Shown here: piece after piece, positions 38,034 to 49,500 of the stretch
Layout of the letters: every line of letters starts with the position of its first letter
How positions within the stretch are numbered: position 1 is the stretch's first letter
The notes under the pieces: model-generated
What the model saw: the letters and a program-made list of their open reading frames with translations, nothing else
The model's database searches: none
Told to the model about the DNA's origin: nothing
Position numbers and translations under genes: made by a program
Source of the DNA: Pseudomonas sp. B21-048
GTDB lineage: Bacteria > Pseudomonadota > Gammaproteobacteria > Pseudomonadales > Pseudomonadaceae
Assembly (NCBI RefSeq): GCF_024748615.1
Contig: NZ_CP087168.1
Coordinates: 372,001-436,000 of the forward strand
Length of the DNA stretch: 64,000 nucleotides
Direction of reading: 5' to 3'

Positions 38034-41000
38034 ATGAAAGCAGGTCTGTACCAACCAGATGAATTCAAGGATAACTGCGGTTTCGGCCTGATAGCCCATA
38101 TGCAGGGCGAGCCCAGTCATACCCTTTTGCAAACGGCCATTGAGGCCCTGACCTGCATGACCCACCGCGGTGGGATCAACGCCGACGGCAAGACCGGTGA
38201 CGGTTGCGGTCTGTTGATTCAAAAGCCTGATGTGTTCCTGCGTGCGATTGCCCAGGAAACTTTCGGCGTCGAACTGCCCAAGCAATATGCCGTGGGCATG
38301 GTCTTCTTCAACCAGGACCCGGTTAAAGCCGAAGCCGCTCGCGAGAACATGAACCGCGAGATCCTGGCCGAAGGCCTGCAACTGGTCGGCTGGCGCAAAG
38401 TGCCAATCGACACCAGTGTCCTCGGCCGCCTGGCCCTCGAGCGCCTGCCGCAGATCGAACAAGTGTTCATCGGTGGTGAAGGCCTGAGCGATCAGGACAT
38501 GGCGATCAAGCTGTTCAGCGCCCGTCGTCGTTCGTCCGTGGCCAACGCCGCCGACGTCGATCACTACATCTGCAGCTTTTCCCACAAGACCATCATTTAC
38601 AAAGGCCTGATGATGCCGGCGGACCTGACCGCCTTTTATCCAGACCTGAGCGACAAGCGCCTGCAAACCTCGATCTGCGTGTTCCACCAGCGCTTTTCGA
38701 CCAACACCTTGCCGAAATGGCCGCTGGCGCAGCCGTTCCGCTTCCTCGCCCACAACGGCGAGATCAACACCATCACCGGCAACCGCAACTGGGCTCAGGC
38801 CCGTCGCACCAAGTTCACCAACGATCTGATGGATCTGGAAGAACTCGGCCCGCTGGTGAACCGCGTAGGTTCCGACTCCTCCAGCATGGACAACATGCTT
38901 GAGCTGATGGTCACCGGTGGCATCGACCTGTTCCGTGGCGTGCGGATGATCATTCCGCCTGCGTGGCAGAACGTCGAAACCATGGACCCGGATCTGCGGG
39001 CGTTCTACGAATACAACTCGATGCACATGGAGCCGTGGGACGGCCCGGCCGGCGTGGTAATGACCGACGGTCGTTACGCGGTGTGCCTGCTCGACCGTAA
39101 CGGTCTGCGTCCGGCGCGTTGGGTTACCACCAAGAACGGCTTCATCACCCTGGCCTCGGAAATCGGTGTCTGGAACTACCAGCCTGAAGACGTGATCGCC
39201 AAGGGCCGCGTCGGTCCGGGGCAGATCTTTGCCGTGGACACTGAAACCGGTCAGATCCTCGATACCGATGCCATCGACAACCGCCTGAAGTCCCGTCATC
39301 CGTACAAGCAATGGTTGCGCAAGAATGCCCTGCGCATCCAGGCGACCATGGAAGACAACGACCATGGTTCGGCGTTCTACGACGTCGATCAGCTCAAGCA
39401 GTACATGAAGATGTATCAGGTCACGTTCGAAGAGCGCGACCAGGTGCTGCGTCCGCTCGGCGAGCAAGGCTACGAAGCCGTCGGCTCGATGGGCGACGAT
39501 ACGCCGATGGCTGTGCTGTCCCAGCGTGTGCGCACGCCGTACGACTATTTCCGCCAGCAATTCGCGCAGGTGACCAACCCGCCGATCGACCCGCTGCGCG
39601 AAGCCATCGTCATGTCGCTGGAAGTCTGCCTCGGCGCCGAGCGCAACATTTTCCAGGAGTCGCCGGAACACGCCTCGCGCGTGATCCTCAGCTCGCCGGT
39701 CGTTTCCCCGGCCAAATGGCGTTCGCTGATGAACCTCGACCGCCCAGGCTTCGAGCGTCAGATCATCGACCTCAACTACGACGAGAGCGTCGGCCTCGAA
39801 GCGGCGGTGCGCAATGTCGCCGATCAGGCTGAAGAAGCCGTGCGTGCCGGTCGCACCCAGATTGTGCTGAGTGACCGTCATATCGCCCCGGGCAAGTTGC
39901 CGATCCACGCTTCGCTCGCCACCGGCGCGGTACACCACCGCCTGACCGAAAAAGGCCTGCGTTGCGACTCCAACATTTTGGTGGAAACCGCCACTGCTCG
40001 CGATCCGCACCACTTCGCAGTACTGATCGGTTTCGGCGCCTCGGCGGTCTATCCGTTCCTGGCCTATGAAGTGCTGGGCGACCTGATCCGCACCGGTGAA
40101 GTACTGGGCGACCTCTATGAGGTGTTCAAGAACTACCGCAAAGGCATCACCAAAGGCCTGCTGAAGATCCTGTCGAAGATGGGTATCTCGACCATCACGT
40201 CGTATCGTGGTGCACAGTTGTTCGAAGCCATCGGGCTGTCCGAAGAAGTTTGCGACCTGAGCTTCCGTGGCGTGCCAAGCCGCATCAAGGGCGCGCGTTT
40301 CGTCGACATCGAAGCCGAGCAGAAAGCCCTGGCGGCCGAAGCCTGGAGCCCGCGCAAGCCAATCCAGCAAGGTGGCCTGCTGAAGTTCGTCCACGGTGGC
40401 GAATATCATGCCTACAACCCGGACGTGGTCAGCACCCTGCAAGCTGCTGTGCAGCAGGGCGACTACAGCAAGTTCAAGGAATACACGGCGCTGGTGGATA
40501 ACCGTCCGGTGTCGATGATCCGCGACCTGTTCAAAGTCAAAACCCTGGACACGCCGCTGGACATCAGCGAGATCGAACCGCTGGAATCGGTGCTCAAGCG
40601 CTTCGACTCCGCGGGCATCTCCCTCGGCGCCTTGTCGCCGGAAGCTCACGAAGCCCTGGCCGAAGCCATGAACCGCCTCGGCGCGCGTTCCAACTCCGGC
40701 GAAGGCGGCGAAGACCCGGCGCGCTATGGCACCATCAAGAGCTCGAAAATCAAGCAGGTCGCCACTGGCCGTTTCGGTGTGACCCCGGAATACCTGGTTA
40801 ACGCTGAAGTGCTGCAGATCAAGGTCGCTCAGGGCGCCAAGCCCGGCGAAGGTGGTCAGCTGCCGGGCGGCAAGGTCAACGGTCTGATCGCCAAGCTGCG
40901 TTACGCAGTGCCGGGTGTGACCCTGATTTCGCCTCCGCCACACCACGACATCTATTCGATCGAAGACTTGTCGCAGCTGATTTTTGACCTCAAACAAGTC

Positions 41001-42479
41001 AACCCGAAGGCATTGGTCTCGGTGAAGCTGGTGGCTGAAGCGGGCGTCGGCACCATCGCTGCCGGTGTGGCCAAGGCCTACGCGGACTTGATCACCATTT
41101 CCGGCTACGACGGCGGCACCGGTGCATCGCCACTGACCTCGATCAAATACGCGGGCGCTCCATGGGAACTCGGCCTGGCCGAAACCCACCAGACCCTGCG
41201 TGGCAACGACCTGCGCGGCAAGGTCCGGGTGCAGACCGACGGCGGCCTGAAAACCGGCCTCGACGTGATCAAGGCAGCGATCCTCGGCGCTGAGAGCTTC
41301 GGCTTCGGCACCGCGCCAATGATCGCCCTGGGCTGTAAATACCTGCGTATTTGCCACCTGAACAACTGCGCCACTGGCGTCGCGACTCAGAACGAGAAGC
41401 TGCGCAAGGATCACTACATCGGTACCGTCGACATGGTGGTGAATTTCTTCACCTACGTCGCCGAAGAAACCCGTGAGTGGCTGGCCAAGCTGGGCGTACG
41501 CTCCCTCGAAGAGCTGATCGGTCGCACCGATCTGCTGGAAATCCTCGAAGGCCAGACCACCAAGCAAAACCACCTGGACCTGACCCCGTTGCTCGGCAGC
41601 GATCATATCCCGGCAGATAAGCCTCAGTTCTGTCAGGTCGACCGCAACCCGCCGTTCGACAAAGGCCTGCTGGCCGAGAAAATGGTCAACCTGGCCACCT
41701 CGGCCATCAACGACATGAGCGGCGCCGATTTCGCCCTGGATATCTGCAACTGCGACCGTTCCATCGGCGCGCGGATCTCCGGTGAAATCGCTCGCAAGCA
41801 TGGCAACCAGGGCATGGCCAACGCGCCGATCACCTTCCGCTTCAAAGGCACGGCGGGTCAGAGCTTCGGTGTGTGGAACGCCGGCGGCCTGAACATGTAC
41901 CTGGAAGGCGATGCCAACGACTACGTCGGCAAGGGCATGACCGGCGGCAAGCTGGTCATCGTTCCGCCGAAGGGCAGCCTCTACAAGACTCAGGACAGCG
42001 CCATTATCGGCAACACCTGCCTGTATGGCGCCACCGGGGGCAAGCTGTTCGCCGCCGGTACCGCGGGCGAGCGTTTCGCGGTGCGTAACTCCGGTGCTCA
42101 TACCGTCGTGGAAGGCACGGGCGATCACTGCTGCGAGTACATGACCGGTGGTTTCGTCTGCGTGCTGGGCAAGACCGGTTACAACTTCGGCTCAGGCATG
42201 ACCGGCGGTTTCGCCTACGTGCTCGACCAGGACAACACCTTCGTTGACCGGGTCAACCACGAACTGGTGGAAATCCAGCGGATCAGCGGTGAGGCGATGG
42301 AAGCCTATCGCAGCCACCTGCAACGCGTGCTGAACGAATACGTCGAGGAAACCGACAGCGAGTGGGGTCGTAACCTCGCGGAAAACCTCGATGACTATTT
42401 GCGTCGTTTCTGGCTAGTCAAACCTAAGGCGGCGAGCTTGAAGTCTCTGCTCTCCAGTACTCGTGCGAGTCCGCAATAA
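38034..42479 (+). CDS. gltB: Glutamate synthase (NADPH), large subunit
   Basis: GltB transfers the amide of glutamine to 2-oxoglutarate, making two glutamates. It is the core of ammonia assimilation with glutamine synthetase. The 1481-residue protein has the Ntn-type glutaminase with nucleophile Cys15 after a short propeptide (DNCGFGL). The central domain precedes the FMN-binding synthase domain, which has a 3Fe-4S cysteine set in [12 protein letters not shown]. The C-terminal beta-helix has GXXGXXXG repeats. The ATG at 38034 is preferred over an upstream GTG at 38028. A long open frame on the opposite strand is a codon-bias shadow. Confidence 0.98.
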   Translation: MKAGLYQPDEFKDNCGFGLIAHMQGEPSHTLLQTAIEALTCMTHRGGINADGKTGDGCGLLIQKPDVFLRAIAQETFGVELPKQYAVGMVFFNQDPVKAEAARENMNREILAEGLQLVGWRKVPIDTSVLGRLALERLPQIEQVFIGGEGLSDQDMAIKLFSARRRSSVANAADVDHYICSFSHKTIIYKGLMMPADLTAFYPDLSDKRLQTSICVFHQRFSTNTLPKWPLAQPFRFLAHNGEINTITGNRNWAQARRTKFTNDLMDLEELGPLVNRVGSDSSSMDNMLELMVTGGIDLFRGVRMIIPPAWQNVETMDPDLRAFYEYNSMHMEPWDGPAGVVMTDGRYAVCLLDRNGLRPARWVTTKNGFITLASEIGVWNYQPEDVIAKGRVGPGQIFAVDTETGQILDTDAIDNRLKSRHPYKQWLRKNALRIQATMEDNDHGSAFYDVDQLKQYMKMYQVTFEERDQVLRPLGEQGYEAVGSMGDDTPMAVLSQRVRTPYDYFRQQFAQVTNPPIDPLREAIVMSLEVCLGAERNIFQESPEHASRVILSSPVVSPAKWRSLMNLDRPGFERQIIDLNYDESVGLEAAVRNVADQAEEAVRAGRTQIVLSDRHIAPGKLPIHASLATGAVHHRLTEKGLRCDSNILVETATARDPHHFAVLIGFGASAVYPFLAYEVLGDLIRTGEVLGDLYEVFKNYRKGITKGLLKILSKMGISTITSYRGAQLFEAIGLSEEVCDLSFRGVPSRIKGARFVDIEAEQKALAAEAWSPRKPIQQGGLLKFVHGGEYHAYNPDVVSTLQAAVQQGDYSKFKEYTALVDNRPVSMIRDLFKVKTLDTPLDISEIEPLESVLKRFDSAGISLGALSPEAHEALAEAMNRLGARSNSGEGGEDPARYGTIKSSKIKQVATGRFGVTPEYLVNAEVLQIKVAQGAKPGEGGQLPGGKVNGLIAKLRYAVPGVTLISPPPHHDIYSIEDLSQLIFDLKQVNPKALVSVKLVAEAGVGTIAAGVAKAYADLITISGYDGGTGASPLTSIKYAGAPWELGLAETHQTLRGNDLRGKVRVQTDGGLKTGLDVIKAAILGAESFGFGTAPMIALGCKYLRICHLNNCATGVATQNEKLRKDHYIGTVDMVVNFFTYVAEETREWLAKLGVRSLEELIGRTDLLEILEGQTTKQNHLDLTPLLGSDHIPADKPQFCQVDRNPPFDKGLLAEKMVNLATSAINDMSGADFALDICNCDRSIGARISGEIARKHGNQGMANAPITFRFKGTAGQSFGVWNAGGLNMYLEGDANDYVGKGMTGGKLVIVPPKGSLYKTQDSAIIGNTCLYGATGGKLFAAGTAGERFAVRNSGAHTVVEGTGDHCCEYMTGGFVCVLGKTGYNFGSGMTGGFAYVLDQDNTFVDRVNHELVEIQRISGEAMEAYRSHLQRVLNEYVEETDSEWGRNLAENLDDYLRRFWLVKPKAASLKSLLSSTRASPQ

Positions 42480-42489
42480 CGACGCAGTG

Positions 42490-42586
42490 GCAAGCCGCAA
42501 GCTTCAAGCGGCAAGCTCGAAGCAATGCGCGGTATGGCGGATTATTTTGATTTTCTTGCAGCTTCAAGCTTGCGGCTTGAAGCTGT
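42490..42586. repeat. AGCTTCAAGC-type inverted repeat inside the gltB-gltD operon
   Basis: Arms rich in CAAGC, GCTTCAAGC and GCTTGAAGC flank a short AT-rich centre. It fills most of the 127-base gap between gltB and gltD and belongs to the same family as 5693-5809. A folded stem here could affect the relative expression of the two subunits. Confidence 0.7.
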
Positions 42587-42603
42587 CGTGTACGAGGTTT
42601 TGA

Positions 42604-44025
<1,422 letters not shown>

Positions 44026-44036
44026 ACCCCCGCACT

Positions 44037-44067
44037 GATCGTTCCCACGCGGAGCGTGGGAACGATC
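44037..44067. repeat. Minimal GATCGTTCCCACGC palindrome
   Basis: GATCGTTCCCACGC and GCGTGGGAACGATC form a perfect 14-base-pair stem around a three-base loop, 11 bases after gltD. It is the shortest member of the family at 10672, 18789 and 26600. Confidence 0.9.
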
Positions 44068-44178
44068 TGGTGAGTGAAACCGCGACAAATTGACCCGATA
44101 GACAAAAGGATCGGCTCTTGCCGTGCCTTTTGCGTCGCGCTCTGAGAAAATGCCCGCACTTTTTTTCCGGATGCCGAC

Positions 44179-45246
44179 ATGACTGCCCTGAAGAACGACC
44201 GTTTCCTTCGCGCCCTGCTCAAGCAACCCGTAGACGTCACCCCTGTGTGGATGATGCGTCAGGCCGGTCGCTACCTGCCTGAATACCGCGCCAGCCGTGC
44301 CAAGGCCGGTGACTTCATGAGCCTGTGCATGAACCCGGCGTTCGCTTGCGAAGTCACGATGCAGCCGCTCGACCGCTACCCACAACTGGACGCGGCGATC
44401 CTCTTCTCCGACATCCTGACCATCCCCGATGCCATGGGCCAAGGTCTGTATTTCGAAACCGGTGAAGGTCCGCGCTTCAAAAAAGTCATCAGCACCCTGG
44501 CCGACATCGAAGCCCTGCCGATTCCTGATCCGCACAAAGACCTCGGCTACGTCATGGACGCGGTCAGCACCATCCGTCGCGAACTGAACGGCCGCGTGCC
44601 GCTGATCGGCTTCTCCGGCAGCCCATGGACCCTGGCCACCTACATGGTCGAAGGCGGCTCGTCGAAAGACTTCCGCAAGACCAAGGCCATGCTCTACGAC
44701 AACCCGCAAGCCATGCACCTGCTGCTGGACAAGCTCGCACAGTCGGTCACCAGCTACCTCAACGGCCAGATCATGGCCGGCGCGCAAGCGGTGCAGATCT
44801 TCGACACTTGGGGCGGCAACCTCTCCGCAGCGGCCTACCAGGAATTCTCCCTGGCCTACATGCGCAAAATCGTCAGCGGTCTGATCCGCGAGCACGAAGG
44901 CCGCCAAGTGCCGGTCATCCTGTTCACCAAGAACGGCGGCCTATGGCTGGAAAGCATTGCCGACGCTGGCGCGGATGCGCTGGGCCTGGACTGGACTTGC
45001 GACATTGGCGAAGCCCGCCAACGCGTCGGCAGCAAAGTCGCCCTGCAAGGCAACATGGACCCAACCGTGCTCTACGCCAAGCCAGAAGCCATCCGCACCG
45101 AAGTCGGCCGGATCCTTGCCAGCTACGGCAAGGGCAGCGGCCACGTGTTCAACCTCGGCCATGGCATTACGCCGGAAGTTGATCCGGAACACGCTGGCGC
45201 CTTCCTGCGCGCGGTACATGAGCTGTCGGCGCAGTATCACGAGTAA
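44179..45246 (+). CDS. hemE: Uroporphyrinogen decarboxylase
   Basis: HemE decarboxylates the four acetate side chains of uroporphyrinogen III to give coproporphyrinogen III in heme synthesis. The 355-residue protein has the N-terminal signature [16 protein letters not shown], the motif [16 protein letters not shown] and the C-terminal [10 protein letters not shown]. Downstream is a strong terminator. The gltBD-hemE order is conserved in Pseudomonas. Confidence 0.98.
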   Translation: MTALKNDRFLRALLKQPVDVTPVWMMRQAGRYLPEYRASRAKAGDFMSLCMNPAFACEVTMQPLDRYPQLDAAILFSDILTIPDAMGQGLYFETGEGPRFKKVISTLADIEALPIPDPHKDLGYVMDAVSTIRRELNGRVPLIGFSGSPWTLATYMVEGGSSKDFRKTKAMLYDNPQAMHLLLDKLAQSVTSYLNGQIMAGAQAVQIFDTWGGNLSAAAYQEFSLAYMRKIVSGLIREHEGRQVPVILFTKNGGLWLESIADAGADALGLDWTCDIGEARQRVGSKVALQGNMDPTVLYAKPEAIRTEVGRILASYGKGSGHVFNLGHGITPEVDPEHAGAFLRAVHELSAQYHE

Positions 45247-45258
45247 TCGTGGCCCAAT

Positions 45259-45289
45259 AAAAAACGCCCGGCTTATGCCGGGCGTTTTT
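45259..45289 (+). terminator. Intrinsic terminator of hemE
   Basis: AAAACGCCCGGC and GCCGGGCGTTTT form a 12-base-pair stem with a four-base loop and a T-run, 13 bases after the stop. Confidence 0.93.
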
Positions 45290-45327
45290 GTTTGTGGTTC
45301 AGAAAATGAGCAGTGGATGCAGTTCAT

Positions 45328-45417
45328 TGTGGGATCGGGCTTGCCCGCGATGGCGTCATCTCATACAACACATGTGCTGGGCCGACCATCGCTATCGCGG
45401 GCAAGCCCGCTCCCACA
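45328..45417. repeat. REPIN-like inverted pair, GGGCTTGCCCGC type
   Basis: TGTGGGATCGGGCTTGCCCG and CGGGCAAGCCCGCTCCCACA are head-to-head REP units separated by about 50 bases. They lie between hemE and the convergent MFS gene. Confidence 0.85.
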
Positions 45418-45427
45418 AGGTTTTGTG

Positions 45428-46702
45428 TCAGGCCTTCACATCGCCCAACGGTGGCAACTTCGCCAGCTTCAATGCCACCAACAACGCAATCACCAACAAC
45501 CCGCCAATAAACAACCCGATCCCGTTCCAGCCACCCCAGTGCCAGGCCACACCGCCCGCCGTGCCCGCGATACTCGACCCGGCGTAATAGCTGAACAGGT
45601 ACAGCGACGAAGCCTGTCCTCTGGCCTTGATCGCACGGCGACCAATCCAGCTGCTGGCTACCGAATGCGCCCCGAAGAAGCCGAAGGTAAAGATCAGCAT
45701 GCCGAGAATCACCAGCGATAACGGCGTGAACATGGTCAGGGCGATGCCCGCGAGCATGACCACAATGGTTGCCCAGAGCACTTTGCGCCGGCCGAGCTGG
45801 TCGGCCAGGGCGCCGATTTTCGCCGAGCTGTAGATGCCCGACAGGTACACCACCGAGAGCAGCCCGACGAAGGCCTGATCCATGTGATACGGCTCGGCCA
45901 GCAGGCGATAGCCGATGTAGTTGAACAGCGTGACGAACGCGCCCATCAGCACGAACGCTTCGACAAACAATAGCGGTAGGCCGGCATCGCGAAAGTGCAT
46001 GGTAAAGCCGTCCAGCAAGCTGCGCGGATGCAGCGAGCGAGCGCGGAAGTTGCGCGATTCCGGGAGGATTTTCCAGAACACCGCGGCGGCAATCAGTGCC
46101 AGGCCACCGATGACCAGCATCGCCGTGTGCCAGCTGACGAAGTCGATCAGTACGCCGACGATCAACCGCCCACACATGCCGCCGATGGCGTTGCCACCGA
46201 TGTACAAGCCCATGGCCAGGCCAAGGTGCTGCGGGTGGATCTCTTCGCTCAGGTACGTCATCGCCACCGCCGCCAGACCGCTCAACGACAGCCCCACCAG
46301 CGCCCGCATCACCAGCACGCCCTGCCAGCTCGGGATCATTGCACTGGCCATGGTGCACAGCGCTGCGGCGAACAGCGCGGCGACCATCACCGGCTTACGC
46401 CCGATGCGATCAGAGATAGGACCGGTGATCAGCAAGCCGATGGCGAGCATGCCGGTGGCAACCGACAGGATCAGGCTGCTCTGGGCTGCGTTGATGGAAA
46501 ACTCGCGGGACAGCAGCGGCATCATCGGCTGCACGCAGTAGAGCAGGGCAAAGGTCGCGAAACCGCCCGAGAACAGCGCCAGCACCGTGCGCATGAACAT
46601 CGGCGTGCCTTTTTCGATGTAGATCTCGCTTAGCTCGGCGACGACGTCGTCCAGCGCAGTGAGCGGAATTTCATGGGCGAGTGGGGCGACAGCAGTTTTC
46701 AC
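45428..46702 (-). CDS. Major facilitator superfamily transporter
   Basis: This is a 12-helix drug or metabolite exporter-like permease of the YnfM/AraJ type; the substrate is unknown. The GTG at 46700-46702, preceded by a GAGG ribosome site, gives 424 residues. A longer frame to an ATG at 46822 would run across the promoter region and the LysR start and is not favoured. Visible are an N-terminal cytoplasmic tail and the first helix after MFMRTVLALF. The MFS loop 2-3 motif GPISDRIGRKPVM and paired loops in the second half are also seen. Divergent from the LysR gene, which probably controls it. Confidence 0.88.
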   Translation of the reverse strand: MKTAVAPLAHEIPLTALDDVVAELSEIYIEKGTPMFMRTVLALFSGGFATFALLYCVQPMMPLLSREFSINAAQSSLILSVATGMLAIGLLITGPISDRIGRKPVMVAALFAAALCTMASAMIPSWQGVLVMRALVGLSLSGLAAVAMTYLSEEIHPQHLGLAMGLYIGGNAIGGMCGRLIVGVLIDFVSWHTAMLVIGGLALIAAAVFWKILPESRNFRARSLHPRSLLDGFTMHFRDAGLPLLFVEAFVLMGAFVTLFNYIGYRLLAEPYHMDQAFVGLLSVVYLSGIYSSAKIGALADQLGRRKVLWATIVVMLAGIALTMFTPLSLVILGMLIFTFGFFGAHSVASSWIGRRAIKARGQASSLYLFSYYAGSSIAGTAGGVAWHWGGWNGIGLFIGGLLVIALLVALKLAKLPPLGDVKA

Positions 46703-46783
46703 TTCGGACCTCGGAGGGTGCAGCCGGTCAGGCAATGAAAAAATCATATAACTGCCTAATAATTCAATCCAATATATTGTTCG

Positions 46784-46809
46784 ACCTGTTTGATAGGTTT
46801 TACGACCTA
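46784..46809. promoter_or_regulatory. Candidate LysR operator with three ACCT/AGGT half-sites
   Basis: ACCT, AGGT and ACCT words recur at 10-11-base spacing just upstream of the LysR start, forming two overlapping inverted pairs. A CAATATATTG palindrome lies at 46770-46779. The position suits autoregulation and control of the divergent transporter, but the assignment is inferential. Confidence 0.35.
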
Positions 46810-46820
46810 ATGGAGTTTTC

Positions 46821-47723
46821 ATGGAATTACGCCACCTGCGCTACTTCATCGCCGTCGCCGAAGAACTGCATTTCGGCCGCGCCGCCCAAGTGCTGGGCAT
46901 CTCGCAACCGCCGCTGAGCCAGCAGATTCAGGCGCTGGAGCAGGAGGTCGGTGCCCGCCTTTTCGAACGGACCAATCGTCGGGTCGAACTCAGTGAGGCG
47001 GGGCGGTTGTTTCTGGAAGAGGCGCGATTGGTACTGGCTCAGGTCGACAAAGCGGCGGATGTGGCACGGCGGGCACAGCTCGGTGAGTTGGGTGAACTGA
47101 AAATCGGCTTCACTTCATCGGCGCCGTTCAACTCGACCATTCCCCAGGCAATTTTCTCGTTTCGCCAGCGCTTTCCGGCGGTGCATTTGCATCTGCAGGA
47201 AATGAGCAGCACCCAAGTGGCCGATGCGCTGGTGGATGAGTCGATCGAAGTCGGCATCATGCGACCGCTGGGGTTGCCGGACTCGCTCAGCGTGGTGGAA
47301 CTGACGCGCGAGCCATTGGTGGCGGTGCTCAGCTCCAAGCATCCGCTGGTGAGCTGCAGCGAAGAAGGCTTATTCCTCTCGGCGCTGGCCCTCGAACCGT
47401 TCGTATTTTTCCCACGTAGCTATGGCAGTGGTCTGTATGCCCAACTTCTCAGCTTGGCGCGGGATGCCGGTTTCAGCCCGCACTTTGCGCAAGAGGCTGG
47501 CGAGGCGATGACCATCATCGGGCTGGTGGCGGCGGGCTTGGGAGTGTCGGTGTTGCCGGCGTCTTATCAGCGGATGCGCATCGATGGCGTGGTGTATCGG
47601 CCTTTGCTCGATCCGGAAGCGGTGTCGGCGGTGTGGCTGGTGCAACGCAAGGATCAGAAATCGCCGATGGCGAAGGCGTTTGTGGAGTTGTTGACGCGTA
47701 AGGTTGAGCCGTTAATGCCATGA
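46821..47723 (+). CDS. LysR-family transcriptional regulator
   Basis: A 300-residue LysR-type regulator. The N-terminal winged helix-turn-helix (about 1-60) carries FGRAAQVLGISQPPLSQQIQALE. A linker helix and a two-lobed periplasmic-binding-like effector domain (about 90-295) follow. The sequence resembles the CatM/BenM branch that recognises aromatic or dicarboxylate-type effectors, but the ligand is unknown. It is transcribed divergently from the MFS transporter, the usual LysR arrangement, and is convergent with the gene at 47798. Confidence 0.93.
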   Translation: MELRHLRYFIAVAEELHFGRAAQVLGISQPPLSQQIQALEQEVGARLFERTNRRVELSEAGRLFLEEARLVLAQVDKAADVARRAQLGELGELKIGFTSSAPFNSTIPQAIFSFRQRFPAVHLHLQEMSSTQVADALVDESIEVGIMRPLGLPDSLSVVELTREPLVAVLSSKHPLVSCSEEGLFLSALALEPFVFFPRSYGSGLYAQLLSLARDAGFSPHFAQEAGEAMTIIGLVAAGLGVSVLPASYQRMRIDGVVYRPLLDPEAVSAVWLVQRKDQKSPMAKAFVELLTRKVEPLMP

Positions 47724-47761
47724 CCGCGAGCGCCCGGAAAGAGGAAAGGGAAATGACTGTG

Positions 47762-47785
47762 AAAGGGCGCCGAAAGGCACCCTTT
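47762..47785. terminator. Hairpin between convergent genes
   Basis: AAAGGG and CCCTTT form a six-base-pair stem, extended past one mismatch by GCC/GGC around a GAAA loop. Either flanking transcript could end here, but no long T-run is present. Confidence 0.45.
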
Positions 47786-47797
47786 GTCGTTCTAGTG

Positions 47798-48244
47798 TTA
47801 CTGAACCTTCGCCAAATCCCCTTTCAACGCAACGCCCGCCATGATCGCCCCAGCGTGGCATTCATAGGTTTTGGCATCCTTGCGCTCGTTGCTCTTGTAA
47901 AAGCTGACGATGTTGGTCACGGCGTTAGCGCCGGCGTTTTTCGCCGCTTGGTGCAGGCTGATGATTGCCGATTGCACGACCCACTCGCAGGCCACTTGGT
48001 CCGACTTGTTGAAGGCGTTGGTTTTCTTGTTAGTCACGGAACCCGCGCTGAGAACGGTGACGTTGCCTGCCGGTGTGTTGCCCGCCAGGTAGAACTTTAC
48101 GCTGCCATCGATTTTGCCGGTGCGGGTAGCTTCGGCGACTGCTTTGTCAAAAGGCAGATACACCGCGGTATCACGGGCCTGGCTGATGCCCGGCAACGCG
48201 CAGATCAGCAGGGTGGCGGCGGTAGCGAGTTTCTTGAAGTGCAT
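47798..48244 (-). CDS. Small exported protein of unknown function, end of the APE gene run
   Basis: The 148-residue protein has a clear signal peptide (KKLATAATLLICALPGISQA) and a mature part of about 125 residues. Cys86 and Cys129 could form a disulfide. A motif AAKNAGANAVTNIVSFYKS resembles the alanine/glycine-rich turn of YbjQ/RcsF-like small folds, but this is only a visual impression. Similar Pseudomonas proteins are sometimes labelled excinuclease without basis. A strong AAGGAG site precedes the ATG. It is 29 bases downstream of the last ketosynthase gene on the same strand, so co-transcription with the polyene operon is possible. Function is not recognised. Confidence 0.75.
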   Translation of the reverse strand: MHFKKLATAATLLICALPGISQARDTAVYLPFDKAVAEATRTGKIDGSVKFYLAGNTPAGNVTVLSAGSVTNKKTNAFNKSDQVACEWVVQSAIISLHQAAKNAGANAVTNIVSFYKSNERKDAKTYECHAGAIMAGVALKGDLAKVQ

Positions 48245-48273
48245 GGAGGTCTCCTTGACCCTGAGTAATTCGA

Positions 48274-49500
48274 TTATGACCAGCGGCGGAAAATCAACGA
48301 GGTGTTGACCCCACCAAAAGCGAAATTGTTGTTCATCACGTACTGATTGCTCATCTGCCGGAACTCACCGCGCAGGTAATCGAGCTTGCCGCACCGCGGA
48401 TCGACCTCATCAAGGTTGAAGGTGTGCACGTATTGGTCGCGGTTCATCATTTCGATGCTAAACCAGGACTCCAGCGCGCCGCAGGCTCCCAGGGTGTGAC
48501 CGAGGAAACTCTTCTGCGAACTGATCGGCATGTGTTCGCCGAACAATGCGCTGGTGGCCAGTGTTTCGGCAATGTCGCCCTGTTCTGTAGCGGTGCCATG
48601 ACCGTTCACGTAGCCGATGTCCGAAGGCTGCAGTCCGGCATCTTCCAGGGCGAGTTCCATGGCCCGGCGCATGGTGATTTGCTCGGGGCGGGTGGCGTGC
48701 TGACCGTCGGCGTTGCTGCCGAAACCGACGATCTCGGCATGGATATGTGCGCCGCGTGCCAGGGCGTGTTCGAGCTCTTCGAGCACCAGCATGCCGCCGC
48801 CTTCACCGATTACCAGGCCATCGCGGCCGGTGTCGTAAGGGCGAGGGCTGGTTTGCGGGGCATCGTTTTTCAGGCTGGTGGCGTAGAGCGCATCGAACAC
48901 CATGGCTTCGGTCGGACACAACTCTTCGGCGCCGCCGGCGAGCATCAGCGGCAGACGGCCGAACTTGATCGATTCGTAGGCGTAACCGACGCCCTGGCTG
49001 CCGCTGGTGCAGGCGCTGGAGGTCGGGATCAGCCTGCCGGTGAGGCCGAAGAAGATGCTGATATTCGCCGCCGTGGTGTGCGGCATCATCCGCACGTAGG
49101 AGTTGGCGTTCAAGCCTTCGGCCACCGAGTTGAGCAGCATATTGCCGAATGCCTTGATCTCGTCGGTGCTGCCGGTGGACGAGCCACAGGCCACGCCCAT
49201 GCGCCCGTCCTTGATCGATTCGTCTCCCAGCAGACCGGCGTCCGCCAGGGCCTGTTCAGCCGCGCCTACGGCCAGGCGCGAAACGCGGCCCATGCTGCGC
49301 AGTTGCTTGCGGGTCCAGTGGCTCGGCACCTTGAAGTCATCGATCGGCCCGGCCAGGCGGGTGCTGAGTTCGGTAAAACGATCCCACTCGTCCATCCGGC
49401 GGATGCCGCTGCGGTTGGCGGCGAAGTTGGCGGCGATGGTCTCCCAATCGCTGCCCAGTGAGGTGATGCCGGCCATGCCGGTGACGACGACGCGCTTCAT
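48274..49500 (-). CDS. Beta-ketoacyl-ACP synthase (FabF-type), APE cluster
   Basis: This condensing enzyme probably extends the polyene chain with malonyl-ACP units. The ATG start at 49500 gives 408 residues; GTG and CTG codons just upstream are less likely. The FabF-type catalytic set is complete: Cys164 (SSACTSG), His301 (NGHGTATEQGD), Lys330 and His335 (LGHTLGAC). It overlaps the ketoreductase gene by four bases or fewer (ATGA). As all catalytic residues are present, it is an active synthase rather than a chain-length factor. Confidence 0.93.
   Translation of the reverse strand: MKRVVVTGMAGITSLGSDWETIAANFAANRSGIRRMDEWDRFTELSTRLAGPIDDFKVPSHWTRKQLRSMGRVSRLAVGAAEQALADAGLLGDESIKDGRMGVACGSSTGSTDEIKAFGNMLLNSVAEGLNANSYVRMMPHTTAANISIFFGLTGRLIPTSSACTSGSQGVGYAYESIKFGRLPLMLAGGAEELCPTEAMVFDALYATSLKNDAPQTSPRPYDTGRDGLVIGEGGGMLVLEELEHALARGAHIHAEIVGFGSNADGQHATRPEQITMRRAMELALEDAGLQPSDIGYVNGHGTATEQGDIAETLATSALFGEHMPISSQKSFLGHTLGACGALESWFSIEMMNRDQYVHTFNLDEVDPRCGKLDYLRGEFRQMSNQYVMNNNFAFGGVNTSLIFRRWS

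Noticed and set aside
37890..42128. A 1412-codon open frame on the minus strand opposite gltB
   Set aside because: It mirrors gltB, has no ribosome site or family resemblance, and is rich in His/Arg/Val/Gln as expected of the complement of GC-biased Pseudomonas codons.
46703..46822. N-terminal extension of the MFS transporter to the ATG at 46822
   Set aside because: It would overlap the LysR start codon and promoter region; the GTG at 46702 has a proper ribosome site and family-like N terminus.
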